Below are positions 1 to 6,803 of a stretch of 11,234 bases of DNA, piece by piece. The DNA is from UMGS902 sp045580835 (GTDB taxonomy: Bacteria > Bacillota > Clostridia > Oscillospirales > CAG-272): positions 1 through 11,234 of the forward strand of contig JAZNOM010000059.1 of the NCBI GenBank assembly GCA_045580835.1. Direction: 5' to 3'. How positions within the stretch are numbered: the first letter of the stretch is position 1; every line of letters begins with the position of its first letter. The notes under the pieces were generated by a model. The model had not been told where the DNA came from. It did no database searches and worked only from the letters and a program-made list of their open reading frames with translations. The position numbers were made by a program, and so were the translations under genes.

Positions 1-26
1 TTAAGAAAGTACGCCTTCGTATTCTC

Positions 27-1859
27 TTACTCAACCGTTACGCTCTTTGCAAGGTTTCTCGGCTGGTCAATTTCTCGGCCGAGTTCTTTTGCGATAAAGT
101 ATGCAAGCATCTGGAGTACGGTTGCAAGCGGAATTGCATTAAAGAACTGGTCGCAGCGGGGAAGGAAGATAACCTTTTCTGCCTCGTTTGCAGCGTCCTT
201 TGCGCCCTCGCGAGCGATAAGCATTACTCTTGCGCCGCGCGCCTTAACTTCGCGGATGTTGCTTATCATCTTTTCGTAAAGTTCCTCCTGCGTAGCAAGC
301 GCGATAACAGGCATTTCGGGAGTGATAAGCGAAATTGTACCGTGCTTAAGCTCGCCTGCGGCGTAAGCCTCGGAGTGTATGTAGGAGATTTCTTTAAGCT
401 TGAGAGAGCCTTCCATTGCGAGGTGGTAGTCGATACCTCTGCCGATAAAGAAGAGGTTGTCGTATGCACAGAAGCTCTTTGCCGCTTCGTGTATTTCTTC
501 CTCGCGTGCAATGGTAGCCTTGATTATCTCGGGCATATCCTCATAGAGGATGCGTGTGTATTCTTTGGCCTCCTCTTCGCTAATTTTGCCTTTGAGGTAT
601 GCCATTTTAATGGTGAGCAAGTAAATCAGCGAAATCTGAACGGTGTAAGCCTTGGTGGATGCAACCGAAATTTCAGGTCCTGCCCATGTGTAAATTACAT
701 TGTCGGCTTCGCGCGCAATGGTCGAGCCGATTACGTTTACTATGCCGAGCGTATACGCGCCCTTTTCCTTGGCAAGGCGGAGAGCTGCAAGTGAGTCGGC
801 AGTTTCGCCCGACTGCGATATTACCACAACAAGGTCATCCTCGGTGAGAATGGGGTTGTTGTAGCGGAATTCGGATGCGATTTCAACCTTTACGGGAACT
901 CTGCAAAGCTGTTCAATAGCGGTTTTGCCTACAAGACCTGCGTGCATTGCGGTGCCGCATGCTACAAAGGTAACACTCTTTGCATTTTTAAGACGCTCGT
1001 CGGAGAGGTTTTCTTCCTCAAAGTTTGGCATAAAATCGCGGATACGCGGGTGAAGTGTTTTTCTTACTGCTTCGGGCTCTTCGTTGATTTCTTTAATCAT
1101 GAAGTGGTCATAGCCACCGCGCGATGCCGCTTCGACAGACCATGTAGCGGTGAGCAGAGGATGCTTAACTTCGTTTTTCTTCATGTCCATCATCTTTACG
1201 CTGTCGCGTGTAACAACGGCAAGCTCAAAGTCGCCAAGCTGATAGTAAGTATTTGTGTATTCAAGAACGGCGGTGATGTCGGATGCAACAAAGTTTTCAC
1301 CGTCGCCCGTGCCGATGATAAGCGGATTGTCCTTGCGGATTGCAAAAATGGTTTCGGGGCAGTCGCAGAACATGATGGCAATTGCGTACGAGCCGATGAT
1401 ATCGCGCATTGCAGAAATGAGCGCATCCTCGTGATTTTTGCAGTTGTTATAATGATATTCGATAAGCTTTGCGGCAACCTCGGTGTCGGTTTCGGATTCA
1501 AAGGTGAAGCCGTTCGACATAAGCATATCGCGAAGCGGTGCGTAGTTTTCGATAATGCCGTTGTGTACAACTCTCACTCTGTCTGTGCCGTGGGGATGTG
1601 AGTTCTTGTCGGACGGAGCGCCGTGGGTTGCCCAACGTGTGTGTCCGATACCGCAGGTTGCACCGTTAAGTGTGCCGAGCTCGCTGATTTTCTTTTCAAC
1701 GTTTGCAACCTTGCCCACTGCTTTTACAACGCCGATTTTGCCGTTTACAAAAGCGGCAACTCCTGCAGAGTCATAGCCTCTGTACTCAAGGGTTTTAAGT
1801 CCGTGGATTACAACTTCAGACGCACTCTTTGCGCCTACGTAACCTGTGATTCCGCACAT
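27..1859 (-). CDS. glmS: Glutamine--fructose-6-phosphate aminotransferase (isomerizing), GlmS
   Basis: GlmS converts fructose-6-phosphate and glutamine to glucosamine-6-phosphate, the first committed step of UDP-GlcNAc and cell-wall synthesis in the cytoplasm. The 610-aa product has the N-terminal glutaminase domain starting Met-Cys-Gly-Ile, so Cys2 is the nucleophile once Met1 is removed. It shows EYRGYDSAG (residues 25-33) and GHTRWATHG (72-80), then two sugar-isomerase domains with ACGTAMHAG (300-308), SQSGETADS (348-356) and SVASTKAYT (398-406). It ends with the family-typical LAKSVTVE. Length matches the family (about 600-610 aa). The start at 1859 is chosen because the glutaminase needs Cys at position 2 and AAGGAT (1867-1872) gives a ribosome binding site. 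A longer in-frame start at 2042 would run through the leader ribozyme and is not used. It follows glmM at the end of the operon and is very probably controlled by the ribozyme at 1928-2057. Confidence 0.98.
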   Translation of the reverse strand: MCGITGYVGAKSASEVVIHGLKTLEYRGYDSAGVAAFVNGKIGVVKAVGKVANVEKKISELGTLNGATCGIGHTRWATHGAPSDKNSHPHGTDRVRVVHNGIIENYAPLRDMLMSNGFTFESETDTEVAAKLIEYHYNNCKNHEDALISAMRDIIGSYAIAIMFCDCPETIFAIRKDNPLIIGTGDGENFVASDITAVLEYTNTYYQLGDFELAVVTRDSVKMMDMKKNEVKHPLLTATWSVEAASRGGYDHFMIKEINEEPEAVRKTLHPRIRDFMPNFEEENLSDERLKNAKSVTFVACGTAMHAGLVGKTAIEQLCRVPVKVEIASEFRYNNPILTEDDLVVVISQSGETADSLAALRLAKEKGAYTLGIVNVIGSTIAREADNVIYTWAGPEISVASTKAYTVQISLIYLLTIKMAYLKGKISEEEAKEYTRILYEDMPEIIKATIAREEEIHEAAKSFCAYDNLFFIGRGIDYHLAMEGSLKLKEISYIHSEAYAAGELKHGTISLITPEMPVIALATQEELYEKMISNIREVKARGARVMLIAREGAKDAANEAEKVIFLPRCDQFFNAIPLATVLQMLAYFIAKELGREIDQPRNLAKSVTVE

Positions 1860-1870
1860 GGTTTTTATCC

Positions 1871-1891
1871 TTACGGTTTTTCGGCGCTCAT
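1871..1891 (-). other. Possible six-codon leader reading frame (MSAEKP) before glmS
   Basis: ATG-AGC-GCC-GAA-AAA-CCG-TAA starts in the loop of the 1874-1904 hairpin. Its stop codon overlaps the TAAGGAT used by glmS. AAGGAG lies 13 nt upstream (1905-1910), a longer spacing than usual, and is followed by GGAG directly against the ATG. Frames this short arise easily by chance, so this is only a candidate for a translated leader coupled to glmS. Confidence 0.2.
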
Positions 1892-1904
1892 CTCCGAAAA
1901 ACCG
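1874..1904 (-). promoter_or_regulatory. Strong hairpin between the ribozyme and the glmS ribosome binding site
   Basis: An 11-bp perfect stem (CGGTTTTTCGG pairing with CCGAAAAACCG, 1904-1894 with 1884-1874) encloses a 9-nt loop. It ends one base before the TAAGGAT that contains the glmS ribosome binding site (1867-1872). No T-run follows on the minus strand, so it is not an ordinary terminator. It may stabilise the cleaved mRNA or hold the ribosome binding site open. A tiny reading frame lies in its loop and 3' arm (see 1871-1891). Confidence 0.6.
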
Positions 1905-1927
1905 CTCCTTATTAATAAATATTCTGC

Positions 1928-2057
1928 ATTTTTCCGTTTTGTCGAAGAATTGCTCCTTCGGTTTGTGGGAAAATACGGCAGCAGTAGTGCCGTTTGGGTA
2001 TCCGCCGAAAACTCGATAAGCCCAAAACCTCGTTAGCCGCATAGCGGCACTGGCGCT
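1928..2057 (-). ncRNA. glmS ribozyme/riboswitch (glucosamine-6-phosphate-activated self-cleaving leader)
   Basis: The leader of glmS matches the glmS ribozyme element by element on the minus strand. The cleavage motif A^GCGCC is at 2057-2052, with the cut expected between 2057 and 2056. P1 is GCCGC/GCGGC (2048-2044 with 2040-2036). The core contains AACGAGG (2034-2028), TTATCGAG (2019-2012) and TTCGGCGGAT (2009-2000). P2.1 is TTTGGG/CCCAAA (2026-2021 with 1998-1993). P3 is CGGCA/TGCCG (1992-1988 with 1980-1976). P4 is ATTTTCC/GGAAAAAT (1974-1968 with 1935-1928), enclosing CAAACC and P4.1 CGAAG/CTTCG (1960-1956 with 1947-1943). In this family glucosamine-6-P acts as a coenzyme for self-cleavage, after which the glmS mRNA is degraded, giving feedback control. 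P1 is short (5 bp). The identification rests on the conserved core plus compensatory stems; a covariance-model search was not possible here. Confidence 0.95.
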
Positions 2058-2075
2058 AATGCACTTTCGTGCATT
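2058..2075 (-). repeat. GAAA-tetraloop hairpin directly 5' of the ribozyme cleavage site
   Basis: A 7-bp perfect stem AATGCAC/GTGCATT is closed by a GAAA loop on the transcript strand and ends exactly at the base before A-1 of the ribozyme. It would remain on the 3' end of the upstream fragment after cleavage. It could insulate the ribozyme fold from the glmM transcript or protect that new 3' end; this role is inference. Confidence 0.55.
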
Positions 2076-2100
2076 TTAGTGAGCAAAAATACAACAAAAA

Positions 2101-2130
2101 CCGTAGGGGCGATTATTAATCGCCCGTACA
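2101..2130 (-). terminator. Palindromic hairpin after glmM, possible terminator or dispersed repeat
   Basis: On the plus strand GGGCGATT (2107-2114) pairs with AATCGCCC (2118-2125) around a 3-nt loop. An outer GTA/TAC pairing (2103-2105 with 2127-2129) follows after one mismatch. Read on the minus strand the stem is followed within a few bases by five T residues (2100-2096), so it could partly terminate glmM transcripts. The GTAGGGGCG...CGCCCGTAC layout also resembles short palindromic repeats scattered between genes in many Clostridia (from memory, not searched). No second copy is in this window. Confidence 0.5.
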
Positions 2131-2145
2131 GATTTTTGAGTGAGT

Positions 2146-3501
2146 TCAGTATTGTTTTAACTTCTCCTCAATAAGCTCTGCAACCTGATGGGCAATGGCC
2201 TCGGTAAACGCCTCGTCCTCGCCCTCGGTCATAACTCTGATAAGCGGCTCGGTGCCCGAAGGACGAACAACAAGTCTGCCGCTGTCGCCGAGCTTGCTTT
2301 CACCGTCCTCAAGAATGGTCTTGATATCGTCATCGGTATAGAACGCAAGCTTTGCTGCATCGGTGGTGCGGATGTTTACGATAAACTGTGGGTACTTGGT
2401 CATAACCTGCTTAAGTTCGTTCAGAGTCTTGCCGCTGCGCTTTATGTAGGAGAGAAGCTGAACGGCGCTTAACTGACCGTCACCCGTGGTGGCAAAGTCC
2501 TTGAAAATGATGTGTCCCGACTGCTCGCCGCCGAGCACGTAGTTGTCAAGAATCATCTCTTCAAGTACGTATCTGTCGCCCACCTTGGTTGCCTCAAAAC
2601 GAATGCCCTGCTGTTCGCAGAATTTAACAAAGCCGAAGTTTGACATAATGGTACCAACAACCGCATTGCCGCGGAGTTTGCCGCGCGCTTTCATATCGAG
2701 TGCCATGATAGCCATAATCATGTCGCCGTCAACAACCTCGCCCTTAGAGTCTACGCAAAGCACGCGGTCTGCATCGCCGTCAAACGCGATACCGATTGAG
2801 AGCTTGTTCTTTTTAACATATGCGATAAGGTTTTCAAGATGAGTTGAGCCGCAGTTTGTGTTGATATTTACACCGTCGGGTGCATCGGAGAGCATGTGGC
2901 ACTTAACGCCGAGCTTTTCAAAAAGCTTTCTCGCTGTGGCGGAGGCAGAGCCGTTTGCGCAGTCAAACGCAACCTCAAGTCCTTCAAGGTCGCCGTCGAT
3001 AGATGAGCAAACAAAGTCGATGTATTCGTCAAGTGCATCGTCTTTTTTGATAAGTTTGCCGATAGCAGCACCTGTTGCACACTTCGGCATCGGCTTTTCG
3101 CCAAGAACGATGGATTCAACGTTTTCTTCAAGTGCGTCTGCGAGCTTGAAGCCCTCGGAGTTGAACACCTTGATGCCGTTGAATTCATAAGGGTTGTGTG
3201 AAGCGGAAATCATAATGCCTGCGCGCGCCTTGTACTTGCGCACGAGGTATGCAACTGCCGGAGTGGGGACCACGCCGAGATTGATTACGTCATAACCAAC
3301 TGACAAAATACCTGCGGAAATTGCATTTGCAAGCATATCCGAGGAAATACGGGTGTCCATGCCCACGAGTATCATTTTCTTAGTGCGACTGCCGCCCTTA
3401 AGTGAAGCGGCTATTGCACGGCCTGTTGAAACCGCAAGCTCAACGGTGAGTTTTTCGTTGGCAACGCCGCGGATGCCGTCTGTTCCGAATAATCTTCCCA
3501 T
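2146..3501 (-). CDS. glmM: Phosphoglucosamine mutase GlmM
   Basis: GlmM interconverts glucosamine-6-phosphate and glucosamine-1-phosphate in UDP-GlcNAc synthesis. The 451-aa product is of normal family length and starts with the hallmark GRLFGTDGIRG (2-12). It carries the catalytic phosphoserine loop SASHNP (99-104, active Ser101), the metal-binding DGDADR (241-246), the sugar-binding GGEQSGH (324-330) and the phosphate-binding RPSGTEPLIRVM (413-424). AGAGG (3511-3515) is placed 9 nt before the ATG. The gene begins one base after the stop of the beta-helix acyltransferase gene, so the two are cotranscribed and probably translationally coupled. Together with glmS downstream it supplies two consecutive steps of the same pathway. 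Confidence 0.98.
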   Translation of the reverse strand: MGRLFGTDGIRGVANEKLTVELAVSTGRAIAASLKGGSRTKKMILVGMDTRISSDMLANAISAGILSVGYDVINLGVVPTPAVAYLVRKYKARAGIMISASHNPYEFNGIKVFNSEGFKLADALEENVESIVLGEKPMPKCATGAAIGKLIKKDDALDEYIDFVCSSIDGDLEGLEVAFDCANGSASATARKLFEKLGVKCHMLSDAPDGVNINTNCGSTHLENLIAYVKKNKLSIGIAFDGDADRVLCVDSKGEVVDGDMIMAIMALDMKARGKLRGNAVVGTIMSNFGFVKFCEQQGIRFEATKVGDRYVLEEMILDNYVLGGEQSGHIIFKDFATTGDGQLSAVQLLSYIKRSGKTLNELKQVMTKYPQFIVNIRTTDAAKLAFYTDDDIKTILEDGESKLGDSGRLVVRPSGTEPLIRVMTEGEDEAFTEAIAHQVAELIEEKLKQY

Positions 3502-3502
3502 T

Positions 3503-4177
3503 TTAGCGAACCTCTTTCAAAACGATATTGTTTTCATCTTTGAAGATGCTGTTTTCCATAATTACGCCGCGAACGCGCGATACGGGGTAAATGTTAGTAT
3601 GCTTACCGATTACAGTACCGGGGTTAAGTACGCTGTTGCAGCCAACTTCTACGTAGTCGCCGAGCATTGCACCGATTTTGTAGCGTCCGGTTTCAACCAC
3701 TTCTTTGCCGCATTTTATAACTATGTTTGAACGGTCACTCTTTACGTTTGACGTGATAGAGCCTGCACCCAGGTGCGAGTGCCAGCCGAGAATTGAGTCG
3801 CCCACATAGTTGTAGTGGGGAGTTTGCGCGTCGTCGAAAATAATCGAGTTCTTTATTTCGCAGGAGTTGCCGAATACCGAGTTTTTGCCGATTATCGCGC
3901 CGCCGCGGATAAATGCGCAGTGGCGAACCTCCGCGCCGTGGTCGATTATGCAGGGCGCACCGATATACGCGCTTTCAAAAACCTTGGCATCCTTTGCAAT
4001 CCATACGTTCTCTTTTGGATTATCGTATTCATCGGGGGAGAGGGTATTGCCAAGTTCAATGATGAATTTTTCTATTCCCTTGAGTGCCTCCCAAGGATAC
4101 TTGAACTGCGCAAGATACTCGCCTGCAATTGAGTGAGAAAGGTCAAAAAGCTCGGAAATAGTAGGAATGTTGTGCAT
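3503..4177 (-). CDS. Left-handed beta-helix acyltransferase, GlmU C-terminal-domain-like
   Basis: The 224-aa protein has a short helical N-terminus (about 1-50) followed by hexapeptide-repeat turns forming a left-handed beta helix (about 58-205; for example AKVFESAYIGAPCIIDHGAEV, in pieces from 64). The segment HYNYVGDSILG...GAGSITSN (121-144) closely resembles the GlmU acetyltransferase segment HLTYLGDAEIG...GAGTITCN, so His121 lines up with the catalytic base of GlmU. There is no nucleotidyltransferase domain, so it is not full-length GlmU. Relatives are often labelled UDP-GlcNAc pyrophosphorylase, which the domain content does not support. Acetylation of glucosamine-1-phosphate is my inference from this motif and from its place just before glmM and glmS. 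The start at 4177 is chosen because AAGGAG (4184-4189) stands 6 nt upstream; an in-frame ATG at 4207 lies inside rpiB. Confidence 0.85.
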   Translation of the reverse strand: MHNIPTISELFDLSHSIAGEYLAQFKYPWEALKGIEKFIIELGNTLSPDEYDNPKENVWIAKDAKVFESAYIGAPCIIDHGAEVRHCAFIRGGAIIGKNSVFGNSCEIKNSIIFDDAQTPHYNYVGDSILGWHSHLGAGSITSNVKSDRSNIVIKCGKEVVETGRYKIGAMLGDYVEVGCNSVLNPGTVIGKHTNIYPVSRVRGVIMENSIFKDENNIVLKEVR

Positions 4178-4187
4178 AGCTTGCTCC

Positions 4188-4649
4188 TTATTTCTGATTG
4201 TTTTCAATATCGGTAATCATGTCAACGCGCACCTTGTGTCTGCCGCCTTCAAATTCGGTGGAGAGGAACGCGTCAACGAGGTCGCAAGCAAGACCGTAGC
4301 CGACAACTCTTGCACCAAAGCAAAGGATGTTTGCATCATTGTGCGCGCGTGTCATACGCGCGGAGAATGTGTCAGAGCAGCAAGCAGCTCTGATGCCGCG
4401 GTATTTGTTTGCAACCATGCTCATGCCAACGCCCGTGCCACATACGAGGATGCCGCAGGTGTCCGCATCAGCACTCTGCACGCCCTCTGCAACTGCGCCG
4501 CCGTAAATCGGATAGTGGCAGGAGGCATCGGAGTCGGTGCCTTTGTCAATTACATTGTAGCCGTCAGCCACAAGTTTTTCCTTAATTTGTTCTTTAAGTG
4601 CGTAGCCGGCACTGTCCGCGCCGATAATTACTGTGTTGAAAATTTTCAT
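4188..4649 (-). CDS. rpiB: Ribose-5-phosphate isomerase B (RpiB/LacAB family)
   Basis: RpiB interconverts ribose-5-phosphate and ribulose-5-phosphate in the pentose phosphate pathway. The 153-aa product fits the family. It has the active-site Cys70 in ILVCGTGVGMSMVANK (67-82), His103 in RAHND (101-105), and the phosphate-binding arginines in GGRHKVRV (135-142; Arg137 and Arg141). One departure stands out: the usual Asp-His near the N-terminus (DHAG) is Asp12-Ser13 (GADSAG) here. A related sugar-phosphate isomerase activity is therefore possible. The ATG overlaps the tsaB stop codon (ATGA), and AGAGGA (4656-4661) is the ribosome binding site. Its stop codon overlaps the ribosome binding site of the next gene. 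Confidence 0.93.
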   Translation of the reverse strand: MKIFNTVIIGADSAGYALKEQIKEKLVADGYNVIDKGTDSDASCHYPIYGGAVAEGVQSADADTCGILVCGTGVGMSMVANKYRGIRAACCSDTFSARMTRAHNDANILCFGARVVGYGLACDLVDAFLSTEFEGGRHKVRVDMITDIENNQK

Positions 4650-5347
4650 TTTATTTCCTCTTTCTGCAATTTTTCAAGTCTTTCGCGCTCTGCTTGGGGT
4701 AGGCGCAGATAAGTCGGAGCAAATTCGCTGTCGCTTACGCATGTGCCGCTTTCGTAAAGCTTAAGTGCGAGCAGTCCCACGCTTTCGCCGTCTGCAAGCA
4801 AGCGGTCGTAGGGAGCAAGATGTGCGTTGCCGCTGAAAAACGGCATTGCAACAACAGCACCGTCACCCACAAGGTAAACATTTTCGTATTTTGCAAGTGC
4901 TGCGGCAATATCCTCGCCGCTTTTTGCTTCATCGGGCGTGATGCGCTCGACAGTGCCGTCTTTTACCTCGAAAGTTGCAGTGTAAAACTGACCGCGCCGC
5001 GCATCCATCAGTGCGCATACAATACCGTCGGTGTCGCGCATGTTGTAGGCAAGTGCTTCAAGCGCACTAACCGCCACGCAAGGACGGTTTCTTCCAAAGG
5101 CAAGCCCTTTGAGAGTTGCCGCGCCGATACGCACGCCCGTAAATGAGCCGGGCCCTGCGCTTGCGGCAAATAAATCAATATCGTCTACTGTAAGCGAATT
5201 GTCCGAAAGCAGTGTTTCAACCATTGGGAGCAGCGTTGACGAATGAGTGTTTCCGTCGTCGTGCATATCCTTGGAAACAAGCTTACCGTCACGCAGAATG
5301 GCAACTGCCGCGGCTTTCGCAGTAGAGTCAAGTGCTAAAACTATCAT
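4646..5347 (-). CDS. tsaB: tRNA t6A synthesis scaffold protein TsaB
   Basis: TsaB is the inactive ASKHA-fold partner of TsaD in the complex that attaches threonylcarbamoyl to A37 of ANN-decoding tRNAs. The 233-aa protein begins MIVLALDSTAKAAAVAI, with the family strand and turn. It contains GPGSFTGVRIG (65-75), DARRGQFY (116-123) and the C-terminal PTYLRLPQAER (211-221) that typically ends TsaB. An in-frame upstream ATG at 5455 would add 36 basic residues lying inside tsaE. The start at 5347 has AGAGGA (5351-5356) and gives the ATGA overlap with the tsaE stop. tsaD is not in this window and must be elsewhere. Unlike many Clostridia, no rimI follows; rpiB comes next. Confidence 0.96.
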   Translation of the reverse strand: MIVLALDSTAKAAAVAILRDGKLVSKDMHDDGNTHSSTLLPMVETLLSDNSLTVDDIDLFAASAGPGSFTGVRIGAATLKGLAFGRNRPCVAVSALEALAYNMRDTDGIVCALMDARRGQFYTATFEVKDGTVERITPDEAKSGEDIAAALAKYENVYLVGDGAVVAMPFFSGNAHLAPYDRLLADGESVGLLALKLYESGTCVSDSEFAPTYLRLPQAERERLEKLQKEEIK

Positions 5348-5778
5348 AATTCCTCTATCGTTATACGGCGTCCGTCGCCGTTGTCTGTTTTTTCGATGGT
5401 CACATTTGTGCGTTTTTCGGGAAGTGCAAACGGGATGTTTTCGCTCCACTCGCAAATGAGGTATCCCTCTTCGATGTAGTCGTAAAATCCCGTTGAGTAA
5501 AGGTCGTCATCGCCGTCTATGCGATACATGTCAAAGTGAAAGACGGGGACAATGCCGCCGCGGTACTCGTTAACAACAGTATATGTTGGACTTTTCACTC
5601 TTGCATTGCATATTGCCGAGGTAAAGCCGCGTGTAAAAGCAGTTTTGCCAACGCCAAGGTCGCCGTAAAGCGCGACAAACGCGTGTTTTCTTCCTTCGGC
5701 TAAAAAGCTTTCTGCAAGTGCCTTGCCGATTTTTTCTGTTTCCTCCGCCGAAATCGAAGAAAAGATTTTCTTGTCCAT
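5344..5778 (-). CDS. tsaE: tRNA t6A synthesis ATPase TsaE
   Basis: TsaE is the P-loop ATPase that resets the TsaB-TsaD complex during t6A37 synthesis. The 144-aa product has the Walker A motif GDLGVGKT (39-46), the family SPTYTVVNEY (63-72), HFDMYRI (81-87) and the EWSE segment (110-113). The ATG at 5778 is preceded by GGAGAG (5786-5791). An ATG five codons upstream is possible but would use that ribosome binding site as coding sequence. It is the first gene after the promoter at 5803-5830 and overlaps tsaB by four bases. A far upstream in-frame ATG at 6009 crosses the promoter and terminator and is rejected. Confidence 0.96.
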   Translation of the reverse strand: MDKKIFSSISAEETEKIGKALAESFLAEGRKHAFVALYGDLGVGKTAFTRGFTSAICNARVKSPTYTVVNEYRGGIVPVFHFDMYRIDGDDDLYSTGFYDYIEEGYLICEWSENIPFALPEKRTNVTIEKTDNGDGRRITIEEL

Positions 5779-5802
5779 GTTACATCTCTCCATAAGATAT
5801 CT

Positions 5803-5830
5803 ATTATATAATACCATAATGTAAAGTAAA
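5803..5830 (-). promoter_or_regulatory. Probable sigma-A promoter of the tsaE-tsaB-rpiB-glmM operon
   Basis: On the minus strand, TTTACT (5830-5825) and TATAAT (5808-5803) are separated by 16 bases in an AT-rich stretch. They lie just upstream of the tsaE ribosome binding site and downstream of the terminator of the preceding transcript. The -10 is perfect and the -35 matches four of six bases. Confidence 0.7.
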
Positions 5831-5938
5831 TTGGAAGAGTTTTTGGTAATTTTGTTTAAATAATATAGAAAGAAAAATTTATAGTTCGGCTTTTTCTTCG
5901 CATTGCATGCAAGAGCAAAAAAATCACGGCAAAGCATA

Positions 5939-5970
5939 AAAACAAGCAGATCTTTCGACCTGCTTGTTTT
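5939..5970 (-). terminator. Rho-independent terminator of the membrane-protein transcript
   Basis: An 11-bp perfect stem AAAACAAGCAG/CTGCTTGTTTT (5939-5949 with 5960-5970) encloses a 10-nt loop. On the minus strand the stem runs into a T-tract just after the stop codon of the gene ending at 5982. The A-rich left arm and T-rich right arm would let it work in both directions. Confidence 0.88.
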
Positions 5971-5981
5971 GGTATAGTAAG

Positions 5982-6791
5982 TCAGTTTTGAAAGCCGTGC
6001 AAGAACCACGCTTTTGCATAAGTTGCGTTAAAAGACTCCTTTTTTCCGTCAAAGCAATATGCGTAAACTTCGGTGAGTTTTGCGATGTAGAAGTTTTTTT
6101 CTTTGTTGTATGCAAGAAAACCTGCAATTGCGGCAAGCAAAATTGCTGCGGTAAGTTGAAGTGTCGGCGTGAGCACGGCGACAAGGGAAACAAGTTTTTT
6201 TGCCGCAAAGAATACTGCAATTGAAAGCGTTGCTGCGCTCATCAATGCCATCAATTTATAAAGCTGTGTTTCGGCACTATTGGAGATTTTTTTCACAGTT
6301 GCGCAGCGGTCCACCGCTTCGTCAAATGAAACGGGGGTTTGCAGAGCCGCCATTCCTATTTTATCTTTAAATCCGTCATTCAATGCGATGACGGAGGCAC
6401 ATCCGCGGCGGATATTGTCAGCGAACAGTTTTTGTACCAACTGTTTGTTTATAATGTCGTTTTCTACGCAAAAGAGTGTGGCAATTGTGCGGCTGGTAAT
6501 CCAGTAAACCTCTTTGTAAACGCGATAGCGCACAACTACCTTGCAAAGGGTGTCGCCGATTACATACATGAGTAAAAATGCCGCCGCCATTGGGAGCATC
6601 CCGAGACCCAGACCGAGGATGGAGGGGATGATAAAGCCGGCAACAGAGATGTAAACTGCGATAATCTGGTCGCGTTTTGATTGCTGTAAGGCGAGTTCTG
6701 CATTGCATTGACTGTACATAGATTCGAGATTTATGCCGTCCTTTTTTGTAAAAATGTCGGCACTAACATTGGTTTTTTCAAAAGATTCCAT
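5982..6791 (-). CDS. Unknown integral membrane protein with four predicted helices
   Basis: I do not recognise this 269-aa protein. It has a polar N-terminus (1-40) and two adjacent hydrophobic stretches (about 42-62 and 64-82). A central soluble, mixed-charge region follows (about 85-175). Then come two more hydrophobic stretches (about 178-197 and 208-228) and a soluble tail rich in aromatic residues. The layout is a four-pass protein with a roughly 95-residue loop. No signal peptide, nucleotide-binding motif or catalytic signature is visible. AAGGAG (6799-6804) lies 7 nt before the ATG. The gap to the upstream phosphatase gene is 12 bases, so the two share a transcript that ends at the terminator at 5939-5970. 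The pairing gives no firm function. Confidence 0.85.
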   Translation of the reverse strand: MESFEKTNVSADIFTKKDGINLESMYSQCNAELALQQSKRDQIIAVYISVAGFIIPSILGLGLGMLPMAAAFLLMYVIGDTLCKVVVRYRVYKEVYWITSRTIATLFCVENDIINKQLVQKLFADNIRRGCASVIALNDGFKDKIGMAALQTPVSFDEAVDRCATVKKISNSAETQLYKLMALMSAATLSIAVFFAAKKLVSLVAVLTPTLQLTAAILLAAIAGFLAYNKEKNFYIAKLTEVYAYCFDGKKESFNATYAKAWFLHGFQN

Positions 6792-6803
6792 TGCAAGTCT
6801 CCT

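Noticed and set aside
1..26. Possible terminator just after glmS
   Set aside because: Only a 4-bp TACG/CGTA stem with a short T-run is visible before the window ends; too little to call.
342..1601. Long plus-strand open frames opposite glmS
   Set aside because: They are complements of strongly conserved glmS coding sequence, have no ribosome binding sites and encode nothing recognisable.
1860..2042. 61-residue N-terminal extension of GlmS from an in-frame ATG at 2042
   Set aside because: It runs through the ribozyme and hairpins, would hide the catalytic Cys at position 2, and the ATG at 1859 has its own ribosome binding site.
2060..2100. Separate promoter for glmS (TAAAAT near 2073-2078)
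   Set aside because: No matching -35 at acceptable spacing, and transcription would begin inside the hairpin before the ribozyme.
5891..5920. TTGCATGCAA palindrome with flanking T- and A-runs between tsaE and the terminator
   Set aside because: A bulged hairpin can be drawn but it is weak, and the clear terminator is at 5939-5970. A 10-base palindrome can occur by chance.
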